Origin: JAJPHW01 sp963799065
Lineage (GTDB): Bacteria; Acidobacteriota; Terriglobia; Terriglobales; Acidobacteriaceae
Assembly: GCA_963799065.1 (NCBI GenBank)
Contig: CAWCVJ010000003.1
Location: 930,001 to 994,000, forward strand
Direction: 5' to 3'
DNA: 64,000 nucleotides
In this document: positions 45,352 through 53,615 of the stretch, one piece after another
How positions within the stretch are numbered: position 1 is the stretch's first letter
Layout of the letters: each line of letters opens with the position of its first letter
Translations under genes and position numbers: made by a program
The notes under the pieces: model-generated
Seen by the model: only the letters and a program-made list of their open reading frames with translations
What the model was told of the DNA's origin: nothing
Database searches by the model: none

Positions 45352-46500
45352 TTATCTCTCAACGTCGACCCAGCCTCGCGTCCGATTACTTTCAAGTTCT
45401 GCGTCCAGAATGTTCAGTTGTCTTAAGCCATCGGTGAACTGTGGGTAATCTGGCTGAGTATCAGGCTCTCGAATCGAGGCGTAGAATCGCCGAAATAATT
45501 GCTTGAATGTGTCATCGTAGCCTTCGCTGTGGCCGCCGGGAAGATCGGCATAACCGCGCGCCGCGGAATCGAGCAACGACGGATCCTTAAGCATGATCTG
45601 GTTTCCGCTGTCGCGATGCCCCACCCACAACTCATCGGGACGCTCCTGATTCCATGCAACCGAAGCCCGCGATCCGCAGACTTCGATACTGAGGCGATTC
45701 TTGCGTCCTGCGGAGATTTGGCTCGCGGTTACACTGCCACGAGCGCGCCGGCCCATACGAAAAATGACCGAGCCGAAATCCTCCGTGTTCACAGCGGTTT
45801 CCTCATAATCGTCCGGGCCGAGTAATTTATTTGCGAACGTTTCCACCGCGTGTTTGGGCCGCTTCCGCGTCGGAAGAAAAGTTTGCAGATCGGCACAAAG
45901 TGACGTCACGGGCAGACCCGTCACATGCCCGGCCATATCGAACCAATGCGAAGCCACGTCGGCCATGCAACGCGACGGACCGCCAGACTTGGCGTCGACG
46001 CGCCAGTTCCAATCGGTGTCGTAAAGCAGCCAGTCTTGAAAATAAGTGCCTTGCACGATGAAAATCTCGCCCAATTCGCCCGCTTCGCGCAGGGCTTTCA
46101 TCTGCTGAACCATCGGATAAAAGCGTAGATTGTGGCAGACACAGTTCCGCAGTTGTTTCTGAGCGGCGAGGCCCGCGAGCTCTTGTGCCTCGGCTACCGA
46201 GGTCGCCAAAGGCTTTTCGCAGAGCACATGTTTACCAGCTTCGAGCGCGGCTTTCGCCATGTCGAAGTGCTGTGCGTTCGGAGTGCAGATGTGTAAGGCA
46301 TCAATACTCGGATCGCGTAGGATTTCGGTGTAATCAGTCGTGATCGTTGGGATCGAGAAGCCCTCGCCCAATCGCCGCGCGGCTTCAACAGTCCTGCCTA
46401 CAATGGCCGCCGCCCCGACGAACTCGAGTCGTCGAATGGCTTCCAAATGCACCCGACCCATGAATCCCGTGCCGAAAATTGCCGTCTTGATTGTTTTCAA
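45352..46500 (-). CDS. Gfo/Idh/MocA family oxidoreductase (cytoplasmic)
   Basis: A 382-residue dehydrogenase without a signal. The NAD(P)-binding start is TAIFGTGFMGRVHLEAI. The EKP motif lies in AGKHVLCEKPLATSV, followed by the substrate-side segment MADVASHWFDMAGHVTG with the conserved His. It starts 1 bp after the isomerase stop at 46502, so the two are co-translated. This gene and the isomerase form a second oxidoreductase-isomerase pair, converging on the Tat-exported pair at 41.7-44.2 kb. Substrate is probably a sugar or cyclitol; exact identity unknown. Confidence 0.87.
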   Translation of the reverse strand: MKTIKTAIFGTGFMGRVHLEAIRRLEFVGAAAIVGRTVEAARRLGEGFSIPTITTDYTEILRDPSIDALHICTPNAQHFDMAKAALEAGKHVLCEKPLATSVAEAQELAGLAAQKQLRNCVCHNLRFYPMVQQMKALREAGELGEIFIVQGTYFQDWLLYDTDWNWRVDAKSGGPSRCMADVASHWFDMAGHVTGLPVTSLCADLQTFLPTRKRPKHAVETFANKLLGPDDYEETAVNTEDFGSVIFRMGRRARGSVTASQISAGRKNRLSIEVCGSRASVAWNQERPDELWVGHRDSGNQIMLKDPSLLDSAARGYADLPGGHSEGYDDTFKQLFRRFYASIREPDTQPDYPQFTDGLRQLNILDAELESNRTRGWVDVER

Positions 46501-46501
46501 G

Positions 46502-47461
46502 CTAAGCCCACCACGCCGCGCCGGGCTGTTCGCGGATTACAATCCCATTCAGAAATGTGGCCGCTTTGGTCAGCCCTTCTTCCGGCGAGAGCAGACTATC
46601 CTCGTGTTCAATCGACAGCACATCGTCATAGCCAAACATGCGCAGTGTGGAAATGAATTCGCTCCACCACTCGGCGCCGTGACCGTAACCGCAGGTGCGA
46701 AAGATCCATCCTCGCATCCTCTCGTCGGTGTAGGGTTTGGTGTCGAGCACGCCGGATCGCGGCAAGTTGGTTGGATACATCTGTGTGTCCTTAGCGTGAA
46801 CGTGAAAAATCGCGCCTTCCAGAACGCGGACCGCAGCGATAGGATCGATGTTTTGCCAGAAAAGATGGCTGGGATCGAAGTTGCAGCCGACGTTGGGGCC
46901 TGCGACCGAGCGCAGTCGTAGCATGGTCTCCGGGCTATAGACCACGAATCCTGGATGCATCTCGATGGCAATCTTCACGCCGTGGTCGGCGGCAAATCTC
47001 GCATGTTCGATCCAATACGGCGCGACCGCTTCGTTCCATTGCCAGTCGAGCACTGTCAAATAATCAGGAGGCCACGGACATGTCACCCAGTTGGGAGCAG
47101 TGGCATTCACCGAATCGCCGGGGCATCCGGAAAAATCGACGACGACGGAGACGCCGAGCTTTTCCGCTAGCAGAATCGTCTTGCGACTTACATCGCGATC
47201 CCGACGAGCGCGATCTTGATCGGGATGCAATGCGTTGCCATGACAACTCAAAGCACTGATGCTCGCACCGTGGTCGGCCAATATCTTCCGAAACTCGGCT
47301 AAGGCCACGGTATCCTCCCGCATGGACAACTTGCAATGCGCGTCTCCGGGGTAGTTACCCGTGCCCAGTTCGACGGTATCGATTTGGAGCGCCTTCAGCT
47401 TATTCAGCACCGTGGCCAGCGGCAGTTGTGACAGCAAGGGTGTAAACACTCCAACGCGCAT
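46502..47461 (-). CDS. Sugar phosphate isomerase/epimerase family protein (cytoplasmic)
   Basis: A 319-residue xylose isomerase-like TIM barrel without a signal. The start is RVGVFTPLLSQLPLATVL, followed by VELGTGNYPGD, SCHGNALHPDQ, KIAIEMHPGFVV (metal Glu and His), CNFDPSHLFWQ (Asp and His) and FHVHAKDTQ, with SIEHEDSL near the end. The metal-ligand pattern is intact. The coupled Gfo/Idh enzyme (1-bp gap) and MFS carrier suggest a catabolic step for an imported sugar or polyol. Confidence 0.87.
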   Translation of the reverse strand: MRVGVFTPLLSQLPLATVLNKLKALQIDTVELGTGNYPGDAHCKLSMREDTVALAEFRKILADHGASISALSCHGNALHPDQDRARRDRDVSRKTILLAEKLGVSVVVDFSGCPGDSVNATAPNWVTCPWPPDYLTVLDWQWNEAVAPYWIEHARFAADHGVKIAIEMHPGFVVYSPETMLRLRSVAGPNVGCNFDPSHLFWQNIDPIAAVRVLEGAIFHVHAKDTQMYPTNLPRSGVLDTKPYTDERMRGWIFRTCGYGHGAEWWSEFISTLRMFGYDDVLSIEHEDSLLSPEEGLTKAATFLNGIVIREQPGAAWWA

Positions 47462-47477
47462 TGAACGATTCTCTCTC

Positions 47478-48428
47478 CTATTTCGTCGCAGCTTTTTCCG
47501 CAGGCGCCAACTGATAACTCACGAAAGCAAACTTAGTACTGTCGGGCGACCAGGAGGGCACGTTTATTGTGCCCTGTCCACCGAAAAGTTTGACCAGTGT
47601 CTTGATCTTCTTCACGTCGATCTTGCCGTCATTGATTTCGACCAGCCTTAACTGCACATCTTTGTTAGGCGGATGACCCACCACTTCAGGTCCGTAGGCA
47701 AGGAACACCATCCACTTGCCGTCCGGAGAAATATGCGGAAACCAATCGTTGAAGTCATCGAAAGTGATCTGCTCCTGCGCGCTGCCATCCGCATGCATGC
47801 GCCAAATCTGCATATGTCCGGTGCGCTCGGAGTTGAAATAGATATATTTGCCGTCGGGCGAATATTCCGGGCCATCGTCCAAGCCTTTCGCCGTCGTGAG
47901 CCGTGTCTCGTCGCCGCCAACGAAGGGAATCGAGTAGATGTCGAATTCACCGTTACGCTGTCCCACGAATGCCAGCGTCTTGCCATCCGGCGACCATCCA
48001 TGCCAATAGGAGGGAGAATTCCGCGTGAGACGGCGCGGTGTGCCCCCGCCAAGCGGCACGATGTAAACGCTTGACTCGTGATCGGCCTGCGAACCGTCGC
48101 TGATGGCCAGCCACTGCGAGTCCGGGGAAATTCCGTGATCGTTATTGCAATGAGTGGCCGCGCCAGTGTCCATCGCGGTAGGCGTTCCGCCGTTCACCGG
48201 CAGACGCCAAATGCGGCCTTCACTGTTAAAGAAAAAATACTTGCCGTCGCGCGTCCAATTGGGAGCCTCGAAGTGGCTGGCTGCGGTGTAGACCACGTGG
48301 CGTTCGCCGGTGGCGATGTTCACGGTCTCCAGTGTGCTATGGAGGACGGCTTGCGCAGAAGTGTCGGTCGTCTGCGCTAAAGACAGGCTGATCACGGACA
48401 GAAGAAAGGCAACGATGAGTGCGAACAC
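47478..48428 (-). CDS. Exported TolB-like WD40/PD40 beta-propeller protein
   Basis: About 316 residues. The GTG at 48428 is chosen over the upstream frame (48554 or 48494), because GGGGAGGATT precedes it and the product then starts with a normal signal peptide (FALIVAFLLSVISLSLAQ). Five or more PD40 propeller blades are visible: HFEAPNWTRDGKYFFF, HGWSPDGKTLAFVG, PEYSPDGKYIYFNSE, PHISPDGKWMVFLA and PSWSPDSTKFAFVS. It may scaffold or bind a ligand in the periplasm. It is the first gene of the isomerase/Gfo/Idh/MFS operon. Confidence 0.82.
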   Translation of the reverse strand: MFALIVAFLLSVISLSLAQTTDTSAQAVLHSTLETVNIATGERHVVYTAASHFEAPNWTRDGKYFFFNSEGRIWRLPVNGGTPTAMDTGAATHCNNDHGISPDSQWLAISDGSQADHESSVYIVPLGGGTPRRLTRNSPSYWHGWSPDGKTLAFVGQRNGEFDIYSIPFVGGDETRLTTAKGLDDGPEYSPDGKYIYFNSERTGHMQIWRMHADGSAQEQITFDDFNDWFPHISPDGKWMVFLAYGPEVVGHPPNKDVQLRLVEINDGKIDVKKIKTLVKLFGGQGTINVPSWSPDSTKFAFVSYQLAPAEKAATK

Positions 48429-48586
48429 GGAATCCTCCCCAGCGGAAAATCCTAATCTCTTCCGGAAAAATTCGCCAGCGCCAGTCACACTCATCCTGCC
48501 GGCTTCGTCGCCTTGTGATCCGGCAGTCTTCCTGAGACAATGCCGTGCACCCATTTCGCGGCTCCGGACGATAGAGTAACTCGACG

Positions 48587-49378
48587 ATGAATTCCAAACC
48601 CACGCTCGGCGCAGAACTTCTTGCAGAATTTCTCGGAACTTTTATCCTTATCACTCTGGGCACAGGCGTTGTCGCCATGGTGGTGCTATTCCCGTCGCAG
48701 ACCGCCGGCGAAACCGTTCACGGAGGCTACACCAATATCACGATCGCCTGGGGAATAGCGGTAACCATGGGAATCTATGTGGCCGGAAAAATCTCCGGCG
48801 CGCACCTCAATCCCGCAGTGACTTTGACCCTCGCAGTGTTTCGCGGATTTCCCTGGCGCAAAGTGATTCCATATTCATTGGCCCAGACCGCAGGCGCGTT
48901 CGCGGCCGCGGCACTGGTCTATCGCAACTACCTCCCGGCATTTCGCCAGATCGATCCCAGTCTTGCGCGCACGGCAGGCGTCTTCACTACTTCGCCAGCA
49001 TTCCCAAATCTGCCACAAGCAGGATTTCTCGATCAGGTGATCGGCACGGGCTTGCTGCTCTTCCTCATCTTTGCCATCACGGACGAACGCAATATGCCGC
49101 CGGGCGCCAATCTCTCGGCCCTAATGATCGGACTCATAGTCGTCGCAATTGGCATGAGTTTCGGAGCGATGCATGGCTACGCCATCAATCCCGCGCGCGA
49201 TTTCGGGCCGCGGCTCTTCACCGTGGTCGCCGGATTTCGCGATAATGGAATGACCGATGGCACCCGTGTCTGGTGGGTTCCGGTTGTAGCGCCGCTCATC
49301 GGCGGTCTAATCGGGGCGGGAATTTATGATTTCGGAATCAGACGCTTCTTGCCGCGCGGCTCAGAGGAAGAGTCCTGA
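48587..49378 (+). CDS. glpF: Aquaporin/glycerol facilitator (MIP family)
   Basis: A 263-residue MIP channel with six hydrophobic helices and both NPA boxes: SGAHLNPAVTL in the first half and GYAINPARDFGPR in the second. The Asp after the second NPAR is typical of glyceroporins. The family start AEFLGTFILITLGTGVVA is intact. It feeds the glycerol kinase encoded about 70 bp downstream. The divergent propeller gene starts about 160 bp away, leaving room for promoters. Confidence 0.9.
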   Translation: MNSKPTLGAELLAEFLGTFILITLGTGVVAMVVLFPSQTAGETVHGGYTNITIAWGIAVTMGIYVAGKISGAHLNPAVTLTLAVFRGFPWRKVIPYSLAQTAGAFAAAALVYRNYLPAFRQIDPSLARTAGVFTTSPAFPNLPQAGFLDQVIGTGLLLFLIFAITDERNMPPGANLSALMIGLIVVAIGMSFGAMHGYAINPARDFGPRLFTVVAGFRDNGMTDGTRVWWVPVVAPLIGGLIGAGIYDFGIRRFLPRGSEEES

Positions 49379-49450
49379 AACGCCGCCCCGCAAGACTTGC
49401 GAAGAGTTGGCTCGGTAAAGAATGACCGGCGAAACGATGAAAGTCACATT

Positions 49451-50950
49451 GTGAAATACGTCCTAGCTCTCGATCAGGGAACAACCAGTTCGCGCGCGAT
49501 TCTATTCGATCAGAATGGCGCAATCCGCTCCATCGCGCAACGAGAGTTCACCCAAATATTCCCCCAACCGGGCTGGGTGGAGCATGACCCGGAAGAAATT
49601 TGGACGACACAGATCAACGTGGCGGTCGAGGCCTTGAGCCGCGCGGATGTGCGTCCTCGTGACATCTCGGCCATCGGCATCACCAATCAGCGTGAAACTA
49701 CCATCGTCTGGGACCGAGACACCGGGAAGCCAATCCATAACGCGATCGTCTGGCAGGATCGCCGTACCGCTTCCTTTTGCGATCAGCTCAAAGTTTCGGG
49801 GCACGAGCCGATGATCCAGGAGCGCACGGGACTTCTCATCGACTCTTACTTTTCCGCCAGTAAGATTCGCTGGATTCTTGATAATGTCGCGGGCGCGCGC
49901 CGCCTCGCCGATGCTGGCCGCCTCGCCTTTGGCACCGTCGATAGCTGGCTGGTCTGGAAGCTTACCAGCGGAGGCTTGCACATCACGGACATCAGCAATG
50001 CTTCGCGCACCATGCTTTTGAACATTCACACTTGCCATTGGGATGAAGAGATTCTGAAGCTATTTGAGATTCCTGCGTCGGTGTTGCCAAAGGTATGCGC
50101 GTCGAGCGAAGCGTATGGCGAAGTCACGACCTCACTGGGAGTGGGGTCAATCCCGATTGGCGGAATCGCCGGCGATCAACAAGCCTCACTCTTTGGGCAG
50201 CGATGCATCGCGCCCGGCCTAACTAAGAACACTTACGGGACCGGATGCTTCATGCTGCAGAACACAGGCGCACTTGCAGTTCAGTCATCGAATCGACTCA
50301 TCACAACTGTCGCCTGGAAGGTTGGCGGCGCTGTGGAATACGCGCTCGAAGGCAGCGTTTTTGTTGGTGGCGCGGTGGTGCAATGGCTGCGCGATGGCTT
50401 GCACCTTATTCGCGACTCCAGCGAGTTTGAAGCGCTGGCCGAATCGGTTCCCGACAACGGAGGCGTTTACCTCGTGCCCGCCTTCGTCGGCCTTGGCGCG
50501 CCACACTGGGACTCGTATGCGCGCGGCTCCATCTTCGGGATCACGCGATCGACCACGGCCGGACACTTGGCTCGCGCCGCGCAGCAGAGCATTGCGTTCC
50601 AAGTTGCTGACCTCGCGGATGCGATGCAAAATGACGCCAGCGTCCCTTTGCCGGAACTGCGCGTGGATGGTGGCGCGGCGATCAATGACTCCTTATTGCA
50701 GTTCCAAGCGGATATTCTCGGTATCCCCGTGATCCGGCCAGAGGTCATCGAGACGACGGCATTAGGCGCCGCCTATCTCGCCGGAATTGCAACCGGGGTT
50801 TGGCAAGACGCGAGCGCGATTGGATTCATACCTCTGCGCGAAAAACGCTTCGAGCCGCGCATGGCCCGCACGCAATCCGCAACGCTAAAAGAAAGATGGA
50901 AAGAGGCAGTCTCGCGCAGCAAAGGTTGGGAGCGGACTGCGCACGCATGA
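49451..50950 (+). CDS. glpK: Glycerol kinase
   Basis: A 499-residue FGGY kinase. The GTG at 49451 gives the standard start KYVLALDQGTTSSRAILFD; upstream in-frame TTG 49397 would only add unrelated residues. Motifs include AIGITNQRETT, IVWQDRRT, GIAGDQQASLFGQ, NTYGTGCFML and the late ELRVDGGAAINDSLLQFQADI. It phosphorylates glycerol to sn-glycerol-3-phosphate. Its stop overlaps the glpD start (ATGA), so the two are co-translated. Confidence 0.93.
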   Translation: MKYVLALDQGTTSSRAILFDQNGAIRSIAQREFTQIFPQPGWVEHDPEEIWTTQINVAVEALSRADVRPRDISAIGITNQRETTIVWDRDTGKPIHNAIVWQDRRTASFCDQLKVSGHEPMIQERTGLLIDSYFSASKIRWILDNVAGARRLADAGRLAFGTVDSWLVWKLTSGGLHITDISNASRTMLLNIHTCHWDEEILKLFEIPASVLPKVCASSEAYGEVTTSLGVGSIPIGGIAGDQQASLFGQRCIAPGLTKNTYGTGCFMLQNTGALAVQSSNRLITTVAWKVGGAVEYALEGSVFVGGAVVQWLRDGLHLIRDSSEFEALAESVPDNGGVYLVPAFVGLGAPHWDSYARGSIFGITRSTTAGHLARAAQQSIAFQVADLADAMQNDASVPLPELRVDGGAAINDSLLQFQADILGIPVIRPEVIETTALGAAYLAGIATGVWQDASAIGFIPLREKRFEPRMARTQSATLKERWKEAVSRSKGWERTAHA

Positions 50951-52509
50951 ACCGTCCCGAAATGTTGCAATGCGCTCTGGAACGCACCGAGCCTTGGGAC
51001 ATAGTCATTATCGGCGGCGGCGCAACGGGCGTGGGTTGCGCCGTAGATGCCGCGTCTCGCGGCTACGACATTCTCTTGCTCGAACAAAATGATTTTGGTA
51101 AAGGCACATCCAGCCGCAGCACCAAGCTCGTACACGGCGGCGTCCGTTATCTGGAGCAGGGAAACATTTCGCTCGTGATGGAGGCTCTGCGTGAGCGCGG
51201 TCTCTTACGTCAAAACGCGCCCCACCTCGTCACCGATCTTGCCTTCGTTGTGCCCAGTTACGATTGGTGGGAGTCGCCATTCTACGGATTGGGATTGAAA
51301 GTCTACGACGCGCTGGCAGGGAAGTACGGCTTCGGCAAATCGCAGATTTTGTCGCGCGAAGAAACGCTCGCGCGCATTCCGACCATCAATCCCGAAGGCC
51401 TTCGTGGAGGCATCGTATACTACGATGGCCAGTTCGACGACACGCGCCTGCTCATCAACCTCGCTCAGACCGCCGCCGAGCACGGTGCGACGCTACTGAA
51501 CTATGCTCCCGTTACCGGCCTCAACCAAGGAACGGACAAATTTATCGACGGAGTCGCGGCCCAGGATCTAGAAACCGGGCAAACATTCCACGCACGCGCC
51601 AAGGTCGTGATCAACGCAACCGGGCCGTTCAGCGATAGCGTGCGCCGCATGGCTGATCCGAAACTTGTTCCCATGATCGCTCCCAGTCAAGGCATCCACC
51701 TTGTTTTCCATCGATCATTTCTTCCCGGCAACAGCGCGATCATGGTTCCTCACACTTCCGACGGACGTGTGATGTTTGCCATCCCCTGGAACGGACACAC
51801 GGTTGTGGGAACCACCGATACGCCGATCTCCGAGCCCTCGCTCGAACCCCATGCGTTGCCGCAAGAGATCGATTTCATTCTGGAGACGGCTGGGAAATAT
51901 CTTCACAAAGCCCCAACCCGCGCCGATGTGCTGAGCGTATTCGTTGGCATTCGCCCGTTGGTCAACGCAGGGCAAGCGGGCAACACAGCTGCGCTATCCC
52001 GCGAACATACAATTCGCATCGACCAATCGGGACTGCTCAGTATCGCAGGCGGCAAATGGACTACCTACCGTCGCATGGCAGAAGATTGCATCAACCAGGC
52101 GGCGACCTTGGCTGGCCTTGCTGAAAAGCCCCCGGTCACGGAGCATCTTAAAATTCACGGCTTCCGCTTGCCGGAAAATAAATCCGACAGGCTCGCGCAT
52201 TATGGCTGCGATGCCGCCGCGATTCATGATCTCATTCGAGCCCAACCTGTATTGGGCGAACCGCTTCATCCCGACCTGCCTCATCGCGCGGCCGAAGTTC
52301 TCTGGGCCACGCGAATGGAGATGGCCAGAACCGTGGAAGATGTCTTGGCTCGGCGCACCCGCGCTCTTTTCCTGAATGCTCGTGCCGCTTCAGAGATGGC
52401 TGCGTCTACTGCGGAGATCATGGCTCGTGAACTTCATCGGGATGAGGGCTGGCAGATTGAACAGGTGCGAACATTTCGCGATTTGGCGCGCACGTACCAG
52501 ATCTCTTAG
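50947..52509 (+). CDS. glpD: Aerobic glycerol-3-phosphate dehydrogenase (FAD)
   Basis: A 520-residue membrane-peripheral flavoprotein. The FAD motif is DIVIIGGGATGVGCAVDAASRG, followed by GTSSRSTKLVHGGVRYLE and INATGPFSD. The late FVGIRPLV and IAGGKWTTYRRMAED segments are family signatures. It oxidises glycerol-3-phosphate to dihydroxyacetone phosphate and passes electrons to quinone. The ATG at 50947 overlaps the glpK stop. With glpF and glpK it forms a complete glycerol uptake and oxidation set; no glpR regulator is seen. Confidence 0.93.
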   Translation: MNRPEMLQCALERTEPWDIVIIGGGATGVGCAVDAASRGYDILLLEQNDFGKGTSSRSTKLVHGGVRYLEQGNISLVMEALRERGLLRQNAPHLVTDLAFVVPSYDWWESPFYGLGLKVYDALAGKYGFGKSQILSREETLARIPTINPEGLRGGIVYYDGQFDDTRLLINLAQTAAEHGATLLNYAPVTGLNQGTDKFIDGVAAQDLETGQTFHARAKVVINATGPFSDSVRRMADPKLVPMIAPSQGIHLVFHRSFLPGNSAIMVPHTSDGRVMFAIPWNGHTVVGTTDTPISEPSLEPHALPQEIDFILETAGKYLHKAPTRADVLSVFVGIRPLVNAGQAGNTAALSREHTIRIDQSGLLSIAGGKWTTYRRMAEDCINQAATLAGLAEKPPVTEHLKIHGFRLPENKSDRLAHYGCDAAAIHDLIRAQPVLGEPLHPDLPHRAAEVLWATRMEMARTVEDVLARRTRALFLNARAASEMAASTAEIMARELHRDEGWQIEQVRTFRDLARTYQIS

Positions 52510-52540
52510 CTGGTTCTTTGAACACGAGATAAACTGATGT

Positions 52541-52930
52541 TTGTTGCTACTAAAGAAAAGCTCAATTCAAGGTCGTGGCCTCTTCACCGACTCCGGAATT
52601 CCCGCGCGAAAAAAGATCGGCGAATTCACCGGAGAGCGAATTTCAGTGCGCGAAGCCCGGCGGCGAGCCAAGAATTCGAGGCGTATCGCCATCGTCGAGA
52701 TCAGCGAAACCCAGGCTGTGGACGGCAGCGTAAACGGAAGCCTCTTTGAGTTCGTGAATCACTCCTGCAATCCCAACATCTTCATCCGGATCGCTTACGG
52801 ACGAATCGAGTTTTATACGTTGCGGCCCATTCGAGCCGGCGAAGAACTGACCTGCGACTACGGAGACTCGCACCACAACGGAAAACTTCGCTGCGATTGT
52901 GGCTCGGCGAAATGTAAGCGCTTTTTGTGA
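52541..52930 (+). CDS. Small SET-domain protein (putative lysine methyltransferase)
   Basis: About 129 residues forming almost only a SET domain. IQGRGLFTDSGIPA is the N-SET start, FEFVNHSCNPN the pseudo-knot with the active-site Asn-His, GEELTCDYGD the SAM-side Tyr region, and CDCGSAKCKRF a post-SET zinc motif (CxCx4C). The start is uncertain. TTG 52541 is the first in-frame option after a stop, while an ATG at 52537 would fit if one base were skipped at about 52540. Bacterial SET proteins of this size may methylate ribosomal or other proteins. It begins 31 bp after glpD. Confidence 0.78.
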   Translation: MLLLKKSSIQGRGLFTDSGIPARKKIGEFTGERISVREARRRAKNSRRIAIVEISETQAVDGSVNGSLFEFVNHSCNPNIFIRIAYGRIEFYTLRPIRAGEELTCDYGDSHHNGKLRCDCGSAKCKRFL

Positions 52931-53021
52931 CTCAAGATTTCGGCGCCAGCGACGGCTTTCCTGTTCTTTTTGCATACTGCTAAACTCCTGATTGCCGTTA
53001 GGAATTGATTCGGAGACGCTT

Positions 53022-53615
53022 TTGCCTTTGAGAATCCTACAAGCCGGAGAAGAAGTCTTGCGCCTGCGCGCGGCTGCCCTCACGCGCGAACAAATTCTTA
53101 GCGACGATGCCCAAGCCTTAATCGCCGCCATGCAGGAAACCATGCGCGATGCTCCCGGCGTAGGATTGGCCGCGCCTCAGATCGGGATCCCTTGGCAGTT
53201 GGCCGTGATCGAAGACCCCGCGGAGTTTCATGCTTCGATTCCGGAGGCCGACCTCGCCGAACGTGAGCGCCGTCACGTTCCCTTTCACGTGATCATCAAT
53301 CCCATGATTGAACTGCTGGGCGATGAGCGTCCAGAGTTTTTCGAAGGATGTTTAAGTGTCGACGGATTCTCCGCCATCGTGCCCCGCGCCCGCCGAGTGC
53401 GCGTGGAGTGCCTCAACGAAAATGCCGAGCCGCAAGTGGTCGAAGCGTCGGGATGGTACGCCCGCATCCTGCAGCACGAGATCGACCACCTGCATGGACG
53501 CCTCTACATCGACCGGATGTATTCGAGAACGTTTATGACGGTCGAAAATCAGATCAAGTTTTGGAAAGGCAAGAGCATTGCCGAAGTGCTCTCCCGCCTC
53601 GAAGCCAGGTCTTAA
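53022..53615 (+). CDS. def: Peptide deformylase
   Basis: A 197-residue metal hydrolase that removes the N-formyl group from nascent proteins. The three signatures are present: GVGLAAPQIGIPW (motif 1), EGCLSVDGF with the metal Cys (motif 2), and LQHEIDHLHG with both metal His and the catalytic Glu (motif 3). TTG 53022 is preferred for the GGAG about 5 bp upstream; a TTG at 52992 is in frame and would add 10 residues. The insertion between motifs 1 and 2 is somewhat long. No fmt neighbour is seen. Confidence 0.9.
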   Translation: MPLRILQAGEEVLRLRAAALTREQILSDDAQALIAAMQETMRDAPGVGLAAPQIGIPWQLAVIEDPAEFHASIPEADLAERERRHVPFHVIINPMIELLGDERPEFFEGCLSVDGFSAIVPRARRVRVECLNENAEPQVVEASGWYARILQHEIDHLHGRLYIDRMYSRTFMTVENQIKFWKGKSIAEVLSRLEARS

